DNA from: Chryseobacterium indologenes
GTDB taxonomy: Bacteria; Bacteroidota; Bacteroidia; Flavobacteriales; Weeksellaceae
Direction of reading: 5' to 3'
Assembly: GCA_002439165.1 (NCBI GenBank)
Contig: DJTE01000033.1
Span: 202,488-266,487, forward strand
DNA length: 64,000 bases
A program made the translations under genes and the position numbers. A model generated the notes under the pieces. The model did no database searches and was not told the origin of the DNA. It saw only the letters and a list, made by a program, of their open reading frames with translations. Positions 7,881-17,244 of this stretch are shown here, one piece after another; position 1 is the stretch's first letter, and every line of letters starts with the position of its first letter.

Positions 7881-9746
7881 CTATTTTTTTATAAACTGGT
7901 AGGTCTTGTCATCCAGCTTCAGGAAGTAAGAACCGGCAGGAAGATTCTGCACAGAGATATTTTTCCTGTTTCTGAAAGGCTGCTTCTCTGTATAAATCAC
8001 CTTCCCGGAAAAATCAATAATCTGAGCGGTTTTTACTTTTTCCGTTTCCCCGGCAACAAATAAGTTTTCAGAAGCAGGATTCGGATAGATTTTAAATGCT
8101 CCGGTATCAGCAGTCAGGTCCGTAACCGATAAGGTTCCGCCAAGATTCTGGCAGTAATCGGCAGGATAGCTGTCCCATTCATTGATATTAAATGTCGTTA
8201 CGGGATTGTTCACCAAATTCTTCCTGTAAAGCGAAACATCTCTGAGTACGGAAATGTTAGACTGATTCCGAACTCCCAGGACATCTATTGTCGTTGATTT
8301 ATACCGCAGTTCCAGGTACCTCTCACCGTCATAAGCCATTTGAGGGGCTGCAGTAACGAATCTGGCCCGGTCAATAGTCAGACAGGAGAAATTCGCTCTG
8401 GGATTAATAACAACAAAACTCTCATTATTCTGTATAATTCCCTCCATTTCAAACGGTGCAGGAAAATAATAGTTATTATTTCCATAGGCCTGAACAGACA
8501 GTCTGTAATCATTCAGATTCACAGGATGCCCGGTGCGGTTCACTATTTCTATTGCCTTATTGTTAGAAGTTCCTTCCAGATATTTAGAAATAAATAAGTC
8601 CTTTGCATAAACATCCGAAGCCAGTGTATTTACAGTAACCGTATTACTGTCAGGAGAATTCAGATAGCCGTTATCATAGGCTTTCACCGTATAGGTATAG
8701 GTTGCAGACGGGTTAAGATGGTCAATACTGATTGAAGCAGACTTGGTAGAAGTTAAAAATACACCGTTCTGATAAATATTATAGCCGATAACGTCAGAAC
8801 TTGTGCTGGGTGTCCAGCTTAAATTTGCAAAATAAGCACTGGTCTGTAAAACACTAAGATTAGAAGGAGCCAAAGGAGCTACGGCATCCGGAGTCTGTCC
8901 CCAGATTGCATTTACCCATTGCGGATTATCAATAAAAGGATTTCTGTTTTTCTGAATTGCATATACCGCGTTATTCCGGTCTATTTCTTTTTGGGAAACC
9001 CCATCCTGATTGTGCCACTGGATAAGCATCGCAATGTATTCCGGATCAAAGGCCCTTTCGGCAGTTCCATCCAGAGCAGATCTGTCTATGGCAGGGTTAA
9101 TATTGGTATAATAATTAAACGAAGGCAATTTATCTTCGTATCTCGCCACAAAATACAGCAGCATTCTTGCAATATCACCTTTAAATTCATTAATAGGCTC
9201 ATAAACCCTGTTGGTGTAAGCATAGTTCGGAATAGCACTGTTGGCTATTTTTGAAGTATTCGTGAATGTATAATGCACCGTGGAATTACCTACTCCGTAT
9301 GGGTAATTATTTCGCAGCGAATTAATTCTTGCATCCGCAGGAATGATAAAATGCAGATCTGAATACATAGGATAATCACTGTTAAAGGTACTCTGCGGAA
9401 CAACATGCTCCCTGTTGTAACCCTGGCCTTCAGCCCCGGTACCGCTTGCTATATTAGTCGAAATATATTCATAAGCATCAGGCCCCGTAGGAATCTCTGA
9501 ATACATATCCAATAGAATCGTTGTATTTTCCGGCCCGTGATCATAATACCTGTCCAGATCAGTCTGATTGTAAAATGCCGGCAGATCATCATAATGCCAG
9601 TTGATATTCTTCGCCGCAATAATATCATGCAGCTTCGACTTCAGGGCATAGCCTGTAAGCCCGGCTGTTCCGTCATAGTATCCTGCAGGTGCCTGGGCAC
9701 TCAGAAACGACGAGATCAGAATAACAGGAAATAGAACTTTTTTCAT
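7881..9746 (-). CDS. Secreted endonuclease I family nuclease with FN3 domain and T9SS sorting domain
   Basis: A 621-aa protein. A signal peptide (MKKVLFPVILISSFLSAQA) precedes an EndA/NucM-type endonuclease I domain (about residues 25-290) containing YNREHVVPQSTF, the beta-beta-alpha-metal His motif, and LHFIIPADARINSLRNNYPYG. A fibronectin type III domain (about 295-375) follows, then a lamin-tail-like domain (ISKYLEGTSNNKAIEIVNRT, about 380-520), and finally a Por-type T9SS sorting domain (FKIYPNPASENLFV ... SYFLKLDDKTYQFIKK). It should be exported through the outer membrane and digest extracellular DNA or RNA for nutrient or phosphate acquisition. Confidence 0.9.
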   Translation of the reverse strand: MKKVLFPVILISSFLSAQAPAGYYDGTAGLTGYALKSKLHDIIAAKNINWHYDDLPAFYNQTDLDRYYDHGPENTTILLDMYSEIPTGPDAYEYISTNIASGTGAEGQGYNREHVVPQSTFNSDYPMYSDLHFIIPADARINSLRNNYPYGVGNSTVHYTFTNTSKIANSAIPNYAYTNRVYEPINEFKGDIARMLLYFVARYEDKLPSFNYYTNINPAIDRSALDGTAERAFDPEYIAMLIQWHNQDGVSQKEIDRNNAVYAIQKNRNPFIDNPQWVNAIWGQTPDAVAPLAPSNLSVLQTSAYFANLSWTPSTSSDVIGYNIYQNGVFLTSTKSASISIDHLNPSATYTYTVKAYDNGYLNSPDSNTVTVNTLASDVYAKDLFISKYLEGTSNNKAIEIVNRTGHPVNLNDYRLSVQAYGNNNYYFPAPFEMEGIIQNNESFVVINPRANFSCLTIDRARFVTAAPQMAYDGERYLELRYKSTTIDVLGVRNQSNISVLRDVSLYRKNLVNNPVTTFNINEWDSYPADYCQNLGGTLSVTDLTADTGAFKIYPNPASENLFVAGETEKVKTAQIIDFSGKVIYTEKQPFRNRKNISVQNLPAGSYFLKLDDKTYQFIKK

Positions 9747-9910
9747 ACCTTAAAAATTGGGTGGCTAAAGTAGTAAATTAAAACACTTAAAGTTCCGAAA
9801 ATTTTATTAAAAAATTATTAATTATTGAAATATAAAAAATTGAAAACAACTATTTTGCAAATAAACTCCTATGGATAAAATAATTTTTTTTAGCTTTCAT
9901 TCAATTTATT

Positions 9911-9918
9911 TATCTTTG
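9911..9918 (+). promoter_or_regulatory. -7 element upstream of acyl-CoA dehydrogenase
   Basis: TATCTTTG matches the Bacteroidota housekeeping -7 consensus TAnnTTTG, 19 bp before the ATG at 9938. No clear -33 TTTG at the ideal distance. Confidence 0.5.
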
Positions 9919-9937
9919 GGAACTAACTATTATCTAT

Positions 9938-11077
9938 ATGAATACAGAGACTATTGACAACATCAAAATGATAGCTGAAACAGCAAGAGAATTTGCTGAG
10001 AAAAATATCAGACCGAATATTATGGAGTGGGACGAGAGCCAGACATTTCCAAAAGATCTTTTTCACCAGCTTGGAGAAATGGGTTTTATGGGGATCGTAG
10101 TTCCTGAGCAATACGGAGGTTCCGGTCTGGGTTATCATGAATATGTTGCTATTCTGGATGAGATTTCTCAGGTAGACCCTTCTATCGGTCTTTCTGTTGC
10201 AGCACACAATTCACTTTGTACCAACCATATTTATGAATTCGGGAATGAAGAACAGAGAAACAAATGGCTTCCTCAGCTGGCTTCCGGAAAAGTAATCGGT
10301 GCCTGGGGACTTACAGAACACAATACAGGTTCAGATTCAGGAGGTATGTCTACCACTGCCGTAAAAGATGGTGATGAATGGATCATCAACGGGGCTAAAA
10401 ACTTTATTACCCACGCTATTTCAGGGGATATTGCCGTAGTTATGACCAGAACAGGAGAAAAAGGAGCCAAAAATAACTCTACCGCTTTCGTATTGGAAAA
10501 AGGAATGCCCGGATTTACTTCAGGAAAAAAAGAAAACAAACTGGGAATGCGTGCTTCCGAAACCGCAGAACTGATTTTCGATAATGTACGTGTACCGGAC
10601 TCTCACCGTCTGGGAGAAGTAGGTGAAGGTTTCAAGCAGGCCATGAAAATTCTTGACGGAGGAAGAATCTCTATCGCAGCTTTAAGTTTGGGTACAGCAA
10701 GAGGAGCTTATAAAGCCGCTCTAAAATATGCCAAAGAAAGACACCAGTTTGGAAAATCAATTTCTGAGTTCCAGGCGATCAACTTCATGCTTGCTGATAT
10801 GGCAACAGAAATCGATGCTGCAGAGCTTCTTATCCAAAGAGCATCAACCCTTAAAAATGCAAAACAGAAAATGACTAAAGAAGGGGCAATGGCTAAACTG
10901 TACGCTTCTGAGGCCTGTGTAAGAATTTCCAATAATGCCGTTCAGATCTTCGGAGGTTACGGATATACAAAAGATTTCCCGGCAGAGAAATTTTACAGAG
11001 ATTCCAAACTTTGCACCATTGGTGAAGGTACCTCAGAAATCCAGAGATTGGTAATCGGAAGAGATATTACCAAATAA
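9938..11077 (+). CDS. Acyl-CoA dehydrogenase (short-chain/butyryl type)
   Basis: A 379-aa flavoprotein, normal full length for the family. It oxidises acyl-CoA to 2-enoyl-CoA using FAD, passing electrons to ETF. Signature 1 is seen as GAWGLTEHNTGSDSGG and signature 2 as QIFGGYGYTKDFPAEKFYRD. The catalytic base is the Glu in CTIGEGTSEIQ near residue 363, as in short-chain acyl-CoA dehydrogenases. It stands alone with its own promoter and a strong terminator. The exact chain length (short chain or branched) cannot be decided from sequence alone. Confidence 0.93.
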   Translation: MNTETIDNIKMIAETAREFAEKNIRPNIMEWDESQTFPKDLFHQLGEMGFMGIVVPEQYGGSGLGYHEYVAILDEISQVDPSIGLSVAAHNSLCTNHIYEFGNEEQRNKWLPQLASGKVIGAWGLTEHNTGSDSGGMSTTAVKDGDEWIINGAKNFITHAISGDIAVVMTRTGEKGAKNNSTAFVLEKGMPGFTSGKKENKLGMRASETAELIFDNVRVPDSHRLGEVGEGFKQAMKILDGGRISIAALSLGTARGAYKAALKYAKERHQFGKSISEFQAINFMLADMATEIDAAELLIQRASTLKNAKQKMTKEGAMAKLYASEACVRISNNAVQIFGGYGYTKDFPAEKFYRDSKLCTIGEGTSEIQRLVIGRDITK

Positions 11078-11101
11078 TTAGAAATATTTCATCAATAAAT
11101 G

Positions 11102-11138
11102 AATAGCATACGTGTTTTGCGTATGCTATTTTCTTTTT
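11102..11138 (+). terminator. Rho-independent terminator
   Basis: AATAGCATACG / CGTATGCTATT stem with TTCTTTTT tail after the acyl-CoA dehydrogenase gene. Confidence 0.88.
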
Positions 11139-11243
11139 CCGGGATAATAATTTTTCAATTACATTCAATGTATTGCATAATATTTTAAACATATTATCTA
11201 AAATTTTCTTAAAAAAATTTGTTTTTCGTAATATAAAATTTAT

Positions 11244-11251
11244 TAGCTTTG
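11244..11251 (+). promoter_or_regulatory. -7 element upstream of metalloprotease
   Basis: TAGCTTTG fits TAnnTTTG, 30 bp before the ATG at 11281. A TTTG lies 22 bp further upstream, slightly too far for the ideal. Confidence 0.4.
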
Positions 11252-11280
11252 ATATTCCACAATCAAAACAAATAATTAAT

Positions 11281-14211
11281 ATGAAAAAACAATTATCCAT
11301 GATTGGGATGCTTTTTATGGCAGGCATCTCATTCGCGCAGACAGACCGTCTATGGACTGAAGGTTCTAAAAAAGTTTCTTCAGACGTTTTTGAAAACAAA
11401 ACCAACATCAGCAATCCTAAGGTTTACAGCCTGGACATCAACGGACTTAAAAACATACTGGCCAAAGCACCTAAACGGCTTGCACCGGGAGAAAAATCAG
11501 AAATTATTATTTCCTTCCCCAATTCTGAAGGCAGAATGGAAAACTTTAAAGTAAGGGAACAGTCTAATTTCGATCCTCAGCTTGCTGCAAAGTACCCGGA
11601 CATCAAATCTTATGTCGGAGAGGGTTTAAGTGATTCCAACTCTACCGTTTACTTCAGTGTTTCTCCGCTAGGTCTGTCTTCCATGGAAATTTACGGCGAC
11701 AGGTCCGCTGTTTTTATTGAACCTTACACCAAAGACCTTTCCACGTATGTTGTCTACAAAAAGTCTGATAAAAAAGACGACCTCAGCAAATTTGAATGCA
11801 CAGTCATTGATGTAGCCCAGAAAGGAGTTTCCAATGCCGGTCTTGCAGCAAGACCCAATGCGGATGATGCCAAACTGAGAACATTCAGGCTTGCCCTATC
11901 CTGCACCGGAGAATACACCACGTATTTTGGCGGCACCAAAGCCAATGCGCTCGCTGCCATGAACACTACCATGACCCGTGTGAACGGAGTTTTTGAAAAA
12001 GATTTCGCGGCAAGAATGGTTCTTATCGCCAACAATGACGCGGTTATTTACACCAACGCTTCCACAGACCCCTATTCCGCGGCCTCAGGAATGAGCAATT
12101 GGAATTCCCAGCTTCAGAGCACCCTTACTTCAGTAATCGGTGAAGCCAATTACGATATAGGACACCTTTTCGGAGCTTCCGGAGGCGGAGGAAATGCAGG
12201 CTGCATTGGCTGTATCTGTACCAACGGATCAAAAGGAAGCGGCTATACCTCCCCGGCAGACGCAATTCCTTCCGGTGATAATTTTGATATTGATTATGTA
12301 GCCCATGAAATGGGACACCAGTTTGGAGGAAACCATACGTTCTCTATGAGCAACGAAGGAACCGGAGCCAATATGGAACCGGGATCCGGGTCTACAATCA
12401 TGGGATATGCAGGGATCACGGCACAGGATATCCAGCCACATTCAGATGCATTTTTCCATGCAATCAGCATCCAGCAGATTACCAATAATATCAAAGCTAA
12501 AACATGCCCGGTAAGCACTTCAACAGGAAACTCCATTCCTACTGCGAACGCCGGCCTTGATTATACGATTCCGAAAGGAACGCCTTTTATGCTTACAGGA
12601 ACAGGAACAGATGCCAACGGAGATTCACTGACGTACATCTGGGAACAGATGGATAATGCTTCTTCTTCACAAACAGGAGCCAGTTCTGCTGCCAGCGCTA
12701 CCAAAACAACCGGCCCTACTTTCAGATCCTGGACTCCCACCACTTCGCCTGTAAGATATTTTCCGAGAATGGCATCCATTCTTACCGGAGCAACCACCAC
12801 CGCGGGATCCGAAATCACAGTAGAAGCTTTATCCAACGTAGCCAGAACACTTAATTTCAGATTTACTGTCCGGGACAACAGAGCCGGAGGTGCCGGAAAC
12901 AATTCAGATGATGCCGTTATCACGGTAAACGGAACAGCGGGACCATTCAGCATTACTTCACAGAATTCAGCAACTACTTACGCAGGGGGAAGTTCCCAAA
13001 CGGTTACCTGGAACGAGGCCGGAACGACAGCCAATGGGGTAAATGCAGCCAACGTAGACATTCTCTGGTCCACAGATAACGGAAATACATGGACTACCCT
13101 ACTTGCCGGAACACCCAACGACGGTTCTCAGGCGGTAACGATCCCTAATTCTTCCACTACCACCGGAAGACTGATGGTAAAAGGCTCAAACCATATTTTC
13201 TTTGATGTCAATAATGCCAATATTACTGTAAACGCAGGCTCAGGCGGAACAGATACCACCGCTCCTACCGCTCCTGCCCTTGCCGCTTCAGGAACGACTG
13301 CTACAAGCACCAATCTTTCATGGAGCGGAGCTACCGACAATGTAGCGGTTACGGGATATGATGTATATATGAACGGTTCTATGATCGGAAATACAGCATC
13401 CACCACTTATACCGTAACAGGTTTAAGCCCTGCCACGACTTACAGCTTCAGTATAAAAGCCAAAGATGCCGCAGGAAACACCTCTCCTTTCAGCAATACG
13501 GTAAGTGTGACAACTCTTTCCGGAGGCACGGTAACCTACTGTTCTGCTTCTGCAAGCAATACCGCAGACGAAAGAATCGGAAATGTGAAATTCGGAACCA
13601 TCAATAATACATCAACGGGAACAGCAGGTTATGAAAACTTCACATCTGTTGCTACCAACGTAACCAGAGGAAGTTCTTATACTCTTTCTATAACTCCGGT
13701 ATGGACCTCAACCAAATACAGCGAAGCTTATGCAGTATATATAGATTATAACGGCGATGGCGACTTCACCGACAGCGGAGAGCTGGCATGGTCCAAAGCA
13801 GGTTCCACAACAACTCCGGTTACAGGAAGCATCACCATTCCTGCTACCGCAGCCATAGGCTCCACGAGAATGAGAGTCATGATGAAATACAGCTCTATAC
13901 CAACCTCATCCTGTGAGGCTTACACCTACGGACAGGTAGAAGATTATACGCTTAATATTGTTTCTTCAGGAAGAGGAGATTTATCTGATACAAAAGATAT
14001 GATTACTGATATTAAACTGTATCCAAACCCGGCAAAAGACATGATGCATATTTCAAACACTTCATCCGGAGATTACAAAATCTTTGATATGGGCGGAAAA
14101 CTCATTCTTTCCGGAAAACTGGAAAGAGGAAGTGTGAATGTAAGCAGTCTTACCAAAGGAGCGTACATGATCCAGATTGGAGAAATCTCTAAAAGGTTTA
14201 TCAAAAACTAA
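11281..14211 (+). CDS. Secreted reprolysin-like zinc metalloprotease with FN3, GEVED and T9SS sorting domains
   Basis: A 976-aa protein starting at ATG 11281. An in-frame ATG at 11173 would put 36 residues before the signal peptide MKKQLSMIGMLFMAGISFAQ, so it is rejected. A propeptide-like region is followed by an M12B/M43-type catalytic domain with HEMGHQFGGNH near residue 342, in which three His bind zinc, and a later Met-turn candidate (STIMGYAG). Then come a PKD/Ig-like region (NAGLDYTIPKGTPFMLTG), a fibronectin type III domain (about 660-745), a GEVED domain (IDYNGDGDFTDSGE ... CEAYTYGQVEDYTL) and a T9SS type A sorting domain (LYPNPAKDMMHIS to the end). It is an extracellular protease. 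Confidence 0.92.
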   Translation: MKKQLSMIGMLFMAGISFAQTDRLWTEGSKKVSSDVFENKTNISNPKVYSLDINGLKNILAKAPKRLAPGEKSEIIISFPNSEGRMENFKVREQSNFDPQLAAKYPDIKSYVGEGLSDSNSTVYFSVSPLGLSSMEIYGDRSAVFIEPYTKDLSTYVVYKKSDKKDDLSKFECTVIDVAQKGVSNAGLAARPNADDAKLRTFRLALSCTGEYTTYFGGTKANALAAMNTTMTRVNGVFEKDFAARMVLIANNDAVIYTNASTDPYSAASGMSNWNSQLQSTLTSVIGEANYDIGHLFGASGGGGNAGCIGCICTNGSKGSGYTSPADAIPSGDNFDIDYVAHEMGHQFGGNHTFSMSNEGTGANMEPGSGSTIMGYAGITAQDIQPHSDAFFHAISIQQITNNIKAKTCPVSTSTGNSIPTANAGLDYTIPKGTPFMLTGTGTDANGDSLTYIWEQMDNASSSQTGASSAASATKTTGPTFRSWTPTTSPVRYFPRMASILTGATTTAGSEITVEALSNVARTLNFRFTVRDNRAGGAGNNSDDAVITVNGTAGPFSITSQNSATTYAGGSSQTVTWNEAGTTANGVNAANVDILWSTDNGNTWTTLLAGTPNDGSQAVTIPNSSTTTGRLMVKGSNHIFFDVNNANITVNAGSGGTDTTAPTAPALAASGTTATSTNLSWSGATDNVAVTGYDVYMNGSMIGNTASTTYTVTGLSPATTYSFSIKAKDAAGNTSPFSNTVSVTTLSGGTVTYCSASASNTADERIGNVKFGTINNTSTGTAGYENFTSVATNVTRGSSYTLSITPVWTSTKYSEAYAVYIDYNGDGDFTDSGELAWSKAGSTTTPVTGSITIPATAAIGSTRMRVMMKYSSIPTSSCEAYTYGQVEDYTLNIVSSGRGDLSDTKDMITDIKLYPNPAKDMMHISNTSSGDYKIFDMGGKLILSGKLERGSVNVSSLTKGAYMIQIGEISKRFIKN

Positions 14212-14238
14212 CAACCATTTTTTATTATACGATGTGAA

Positions 14239-14270
14239 GGCTGCTCAAATTACCGGGCAGTCTTTTTTAT
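14239..14270 (+). terminator. Rho-independent terminator
   Basis: GGCTGC / GCAGTC stem (one G-U pair) followed by TTTTTT. The rest of the 14212-14595 gap is AT-rich; I see no gene in it. It probably holds the promoter and leader of the gene at 14596. Confidence 0.7.
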
Positions 14271-14595
14271 TATAGAATTGAAAAATACTAATTAAAAATT
14301 GTTTTATTAACGAAATTTATTCACAAATAAACATTTATTGAAATAAAATTTAACATAATTTGTTTTTTTGATTTAAATTTACAGCTCAAACACCTGTTCA
14401 TTGTACTGTTCTACCCAAAGTATTTAAGGGAATCCTGAAACTGTTTTACATCGTATTACCGTTCTCCTGAAAATTAACTTCCGGAACCGTACCTCTGTAA
14501 GCGGCTGAAAATATTTATACGGCCGTAAAGTCTGTCAGCACCAGGTTCACCCCTTAAATGCTTAATTAAATCATTACATAATTTAAATTATTGAT

Positions 14596-15300
14596 ATGAA
14601 ACATTTATTTAAGTACATTTTATTCTTCTCAATGGCCTTTTTTTCAATGGCCTGCAGCACAGACAGAGAAGACGAAAACACAGGAAACGTTACGCATGTA
14701 TTCTACAAAAATGCGGATGAACTTGCAGCCACCTATGATGCCTCCGGAGCAGTAGGTTCTACAGCCAGGAACTACATCTACGACCTTTACAGACTGGGCA
14801 GATGGCCTGAGCTTGAAGCTTTTTTCAACAGCAATAATCTGAATGGAGGATGGCCACCGGCCAACGGCGGCTATAACATTGTGGATGATGTTCCTATTCT
14901 GGCAGGACAAAAATTCGACCGGTACAGCGGGGCCGTAGGAAATTTTGACGGAACCGGCATCCCGACCCTGGGAGGAAGTTTTACAAGCCCCATTATTAAC
15001 GGATACACTTATACATTCACCCAAAGAGCTCTCAATCAGGCAGAAAACAAATATGATTTTTATTATGAAATAGATGTTCTGAATTCACTACCTTTCCAGT
15101 CTCAGACGGCAGATATTATTCCGTGGTTCAGCCAGGCTGGCAATGGTAAGCAGACGATGTGGAAAATCCCGGTGGATCCTGCAACGGGTTATCAGAAAAC
15201 ATGGAACAAGCTTGCAGCGGAAGGCTATGTAAAAATCACGATCAAGAAAAGTCCGAGCGGAAAATACAATAACTTGGCAGGCACAGTTATTCAGCAATAA
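14596..15300 (+). CDS. Lipoprotein with TNT-type NAD(P)+ glycohydrolase domain
   Basis: A 234-aa protein. The lipoprotein signal ends in FFSMAC, followed by STDREDEN, an acidic stretch resembling the Bacteroidota surface lipoprotein export signal. The C-terminal two thirds match the tuberculosis necrotizing toxin (TNT) fold: NGGWPPANGGY, then AGQKFDRYSGAVGNF, GSFTSP, FTQRALNQ, YYEIDV, and IPWFSQAGNGKQT. In TNT the conserved Arg of the DRxG region, the RAL arginine and the Gln of the GxGxQ segment build the NAD+ site; all are present here. Known TNT domains hydrolyse NAD+ and kill cells. A stand-alone lipid-anchored TNT is unusual. The next gene, 12 bp downstream, is a candidate immunity gene. 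Confidence 0.75.
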   Translation: MKHLFKYILFFSMAFFSMACSTDREDENTGNVTHVFYKNADELAATYDASGAVGSTARNYIYDLYRLGRWPELEAFFNSNNLNGGWPPANGGYNIVDDVPILAGQKFDRYSGAVGNFDGTGIPTLGGSFTSPIINGYTYTFTQRALNQAENKYDFYYEIDVLNSLPFQSQTADIIPWFSQAGNGKQTMWKIPVDPATGYQKTWNKLAAEGYVKITIKKSPSGKYNNLAGTVIQQ

Positions 15301-15312
15301 AAAAATATTTAA

Positions 15313-15732
15313 ATGTATTCCATATCAACAAAAATAAGCATCAGCAAAAAAGCACTCATTGAAAAGAACGTTTTCACTAATGATGAAATCGGTTCATCTG
15401 CCGCTGCAAAATTCATCTGCTGTGACTGCAGTCATGAAAATACAGTTGAAATCACACCCTATCAATCCGGATTTCCTGTTTTTCAGGTGTATCATGAAGA
15501 TAAAGTACTTTCTAAAAACGAACTGTTACAAAATGGGATGGCTGCTGAAACCTCAAAAGGGATGCTTCATTTCGGGGAATTGACGGTCAATAATTTGCCC
15601 ACTTTATATTTCGGAACCAGCTGTAAAACCTGTCCTGCAAAGTATATCGGCATATTTAGTTATGGGGAAAAGCAGCCGGGGCTGACTGTGTTGCAGATTT
15701 CAGGGATCTGGAAATATGAAGAGCTAAAATAA
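15313..15732 (+). CDS. Uncharacterised cytosolic protein, candidate immunity factor for the TNT lipoprotein
   Basis: 139 aa, no signal peptide or membrane segment; I do not recognise a family. Two Cys clusters (FICCDCSHE near residue 36 and CKTCPAKY near residue 107) could bind zinc. It starts 12 bp after the TNT stop codon and the pair is closed by a terminator at 15769, so the two form a bicistron. NADase toxins of the TNT class need an antitoxin (IFT in Mycobacterium), so an immunity role is inferred from position only. It shows no resemblance that I can see to IFT. Confidence 0.6.
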   Translation: MYSISTKISISKKALIEKNVFTNDEIGSSAAAKFICCDCSHENTVEITPYQSGFPVFQVYHEDKVLSKNELLQNGMAAETSKGMLHFGELTVNNLPTLYFGTSCKTCPAKYIGIFSYGEKQPGLTVLQISGIWKYEELK

Positions 15733-15768
15733 TTGATATTGAATACTGTTGACGGATAATCAAAATAA

Positions 15769-15797
15769 GATCCACAATTTCAGGTTGTGGATTTTGT
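15769..15797 (+). terminator. Rho-independent terminator
   Basis: GATCCACAA / TTGTGGATT stem with a T-rich tail, after the TNT bicistron. Confidence 0.75.
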
Positions 15798-15960
15798 ATT
15801 ACACAGATTGGCAGATTTTTTTGTTGGAGAAGAAATTTAAGACTTAAAAACGGCCGAAAGCTAATCCATCGCTTCATCGAATCTACGGAGTTGATTCTTA
15901 TCTCAGCTCCCTAAAATATGCACAAAGAAGCTCAGGCTTTGCGTTCCATAAAATACAAGC
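15798..15960 (-). repeat. Diverged single copy of the 24.5-25.6 kb repeat family, inverted
   Basis: Read on the minus strand it contains ACGCAAAGC, AATCAACTCCGTAGATTCG followed by ATGAAGCG, then AAATTTCTT and AATCTGCCAATCTG, in the same order as in the tandem units at 24682-25575. It holds no coding frame. The remaining gap up to 16182 shows no feature I recognise. Confidence 0.55.
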
Positions 15961-16182
15961 TATCATCTCAATACGAATTGAGTTTCCCCTAGATTCAACA
16001 AATTTCACGGATTTCAGTGCAAGGCTGTTTTTAGAGAGTAAAGATTTGAATGTGATACAAAAAATCAAAAATTAGAAATTTAAACAAGCTCTTAAGCTCT
16101 TATCAAATTATTAAAACACAACACACTGCTTATTTACAAAAGGATTGTATCTTTAGAATTTCCCCATTTACAAATCGTTTTC

Positions 16183-16190
16183 TATCTTTG
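16183..16190 (+). promoter_or_regulatory. -7 element upstream of the MazG-like gene
   Basis: TATCTTTG, perfect TAnnTTTG, 17 bp before the ATG at 16208. Confidence 0.55.
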
Positions 16191-16207
16191 CGTAAATAAA
16201 AAAATTC

Positions 16208-16675
16208 ATGGATAAAATTGACAGTCTGAACCAAGTAGCAGAATTCCATACTACTTTCAAAGCCCCTATTTTAGATACTCCCCAAATTCCTTCTCCTGAA
16301 AGATGCAGCCTCAGAGTAGAACTTTTACAGGAAGAACTTAATGAGCTGAAGCAGGCTATCGCCGATAACAATATTGTAGAAATTGCTGATGCGCTGTGTG
16401 ATCTTCAGTATGTTTTAAGCGGAGCTGTACTCGAATTCGGACTTGGCAGTAAATTTGTAGAGCTATTCAACGAAGTTCAGCGTTCCAATATGTCGAAGGC
16501 GTGTGATAATGAAGAGCAGGCACAGGAAACTGTTGAGTTTTATAAGGCAAAGGAAGTAGAATCATTTTATGAAAAGTCCGGAGAAAAGTATAATGTTTAC
16601 AGACAGGCAGATCATAAGGTATTGAAAAACAAATACTACTCCCCTGCAGATCTGAAAACAATTATCGAAAAATAA
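16208..16675 (+). CDS. MazG-like nucleoside triphosphate pyrophosphohydrolase family protein
   Basis: A 155-aa protein of the all-alpha NTP pyrophosphohydrolase superfamily. The segment LRVELLQEELNELKQAIADN (residues 34-53) carries the ExxEE-like metal-binding helix, and EIADALCDLQYVLSGAVLEFG carries the paired D/E of the second helix (ExxD). These enzymes hydrolyse (d)NTPs or related pyrophosphates to monophosphates, for house-cleaning. The substrate cannot be read from the sequence. It is followed at 1 bp by the thioredoxin-like gene, so the cluster 16208-18048 is probably one transcript. Confidence 0.8.
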   Translation: MDKIDSLNQVAEFHTTFKAPILDTPQIPSPERCSLRVELLQEELNELKQAIADNNIVEIADALCDLQYVLSGAVLEFGLGSKFVELFNEVQRSNMSKACDNEEQAQETVEFYKAKEVESFYEKSGEKYNVYRQADHKVLKNKYYSPADLKTIIEK

Positions 16676-16676
16676 T

Positions 16677-17243
16677 ATGAAGAAATTTATTACAAAGATT
16701 GTTGCCGTTTCAAGCATCGTTCTGGCTGCCCAGCAGTTCAGCGCTCAGAAAGTGGTGGTAAACCGTGAAGTGGAGACCCAGAATGACGGTAAAATGCTTT
16801 TGGGAAATCAGCTGAAAGAGCAGTTTTTAAAGGCTCCGTATGCAGACTGGTATGTGAAGGAACATGATGAATATGCCCTTGACCAGAAGGCAATTGGCGA
16901 ACTGAGAAAAGCAAAAATAAATACCTACTCTCTTGTGGTTTTCATGGGAACATGGTGTGAAGACAGCCACAGGGATTTTCCAAGACTGATGAGGATTCTG
17001 GAAGAACTGAAATACCCGGACAATAAAATGACGATTATTGCGGTGAACAGGAAAAAAGAATCTCCAAACGGTGACGAAGTGCGCTACAACATCCAGAAAG
17101 TTCCTACCATTATTGTAGAAAAATATGGAAAAGAAATCGGAAGGATCATTGAAATGCCTAAAACTGGCTATATCGAAAGAGATCTGGTTGAAATCCTGAA
17201 AAAAGATGACGGTTCTGTAATTAAAGAAATTTTTGGCAAATAA
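16677..17243 (+). CDS. Exported thioredoxin-like protein with CxxS active site
   Basis: A 188-aa protein with a signal peptide (ending in AAQQFSAQ). A thioredoxin fold is seen from LVVFMGTWCEDSHRDFPRLM, with cis-Pro in QKVPTIIV. The active site is CEDS rather than CxxC, so only one redox Cys is present. Monothiol variants act as isomerase/reductase-like or glutathione-linked proteins; disulfide oxidation by the standard mechanism is unlikely. It sits 1 bp after the MazG-like gene and is followed by the DUF4230 gene, whose start abuts its stop codon. Confidence 0.8.
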   Translation: MKKFITKIVAVSSIVLAAQQFSAQKVVVNREVETQNDGKMLLGNQLKEQFLKAPYADWYVKEHDEYALDQKAIGELRKAKINTYSLVVFMGTWCEDSHRDFPRLMRILEELKYPDNKMTIIAVNRKKESPNGDEVRYNIQKVPTIIVEKYGKEIGRIIEMPKTGYIERDLVEILKKDDGSVIKEIFGK

Positions 17244-17244
17244 G

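Noticed and set aside
11173..11280. N-terminal extension of the metalloprotease
   Set aside because: It would place 36 residues before a perfect signal peptide, and the promoter -7 element (11244-11251) lies inside it.
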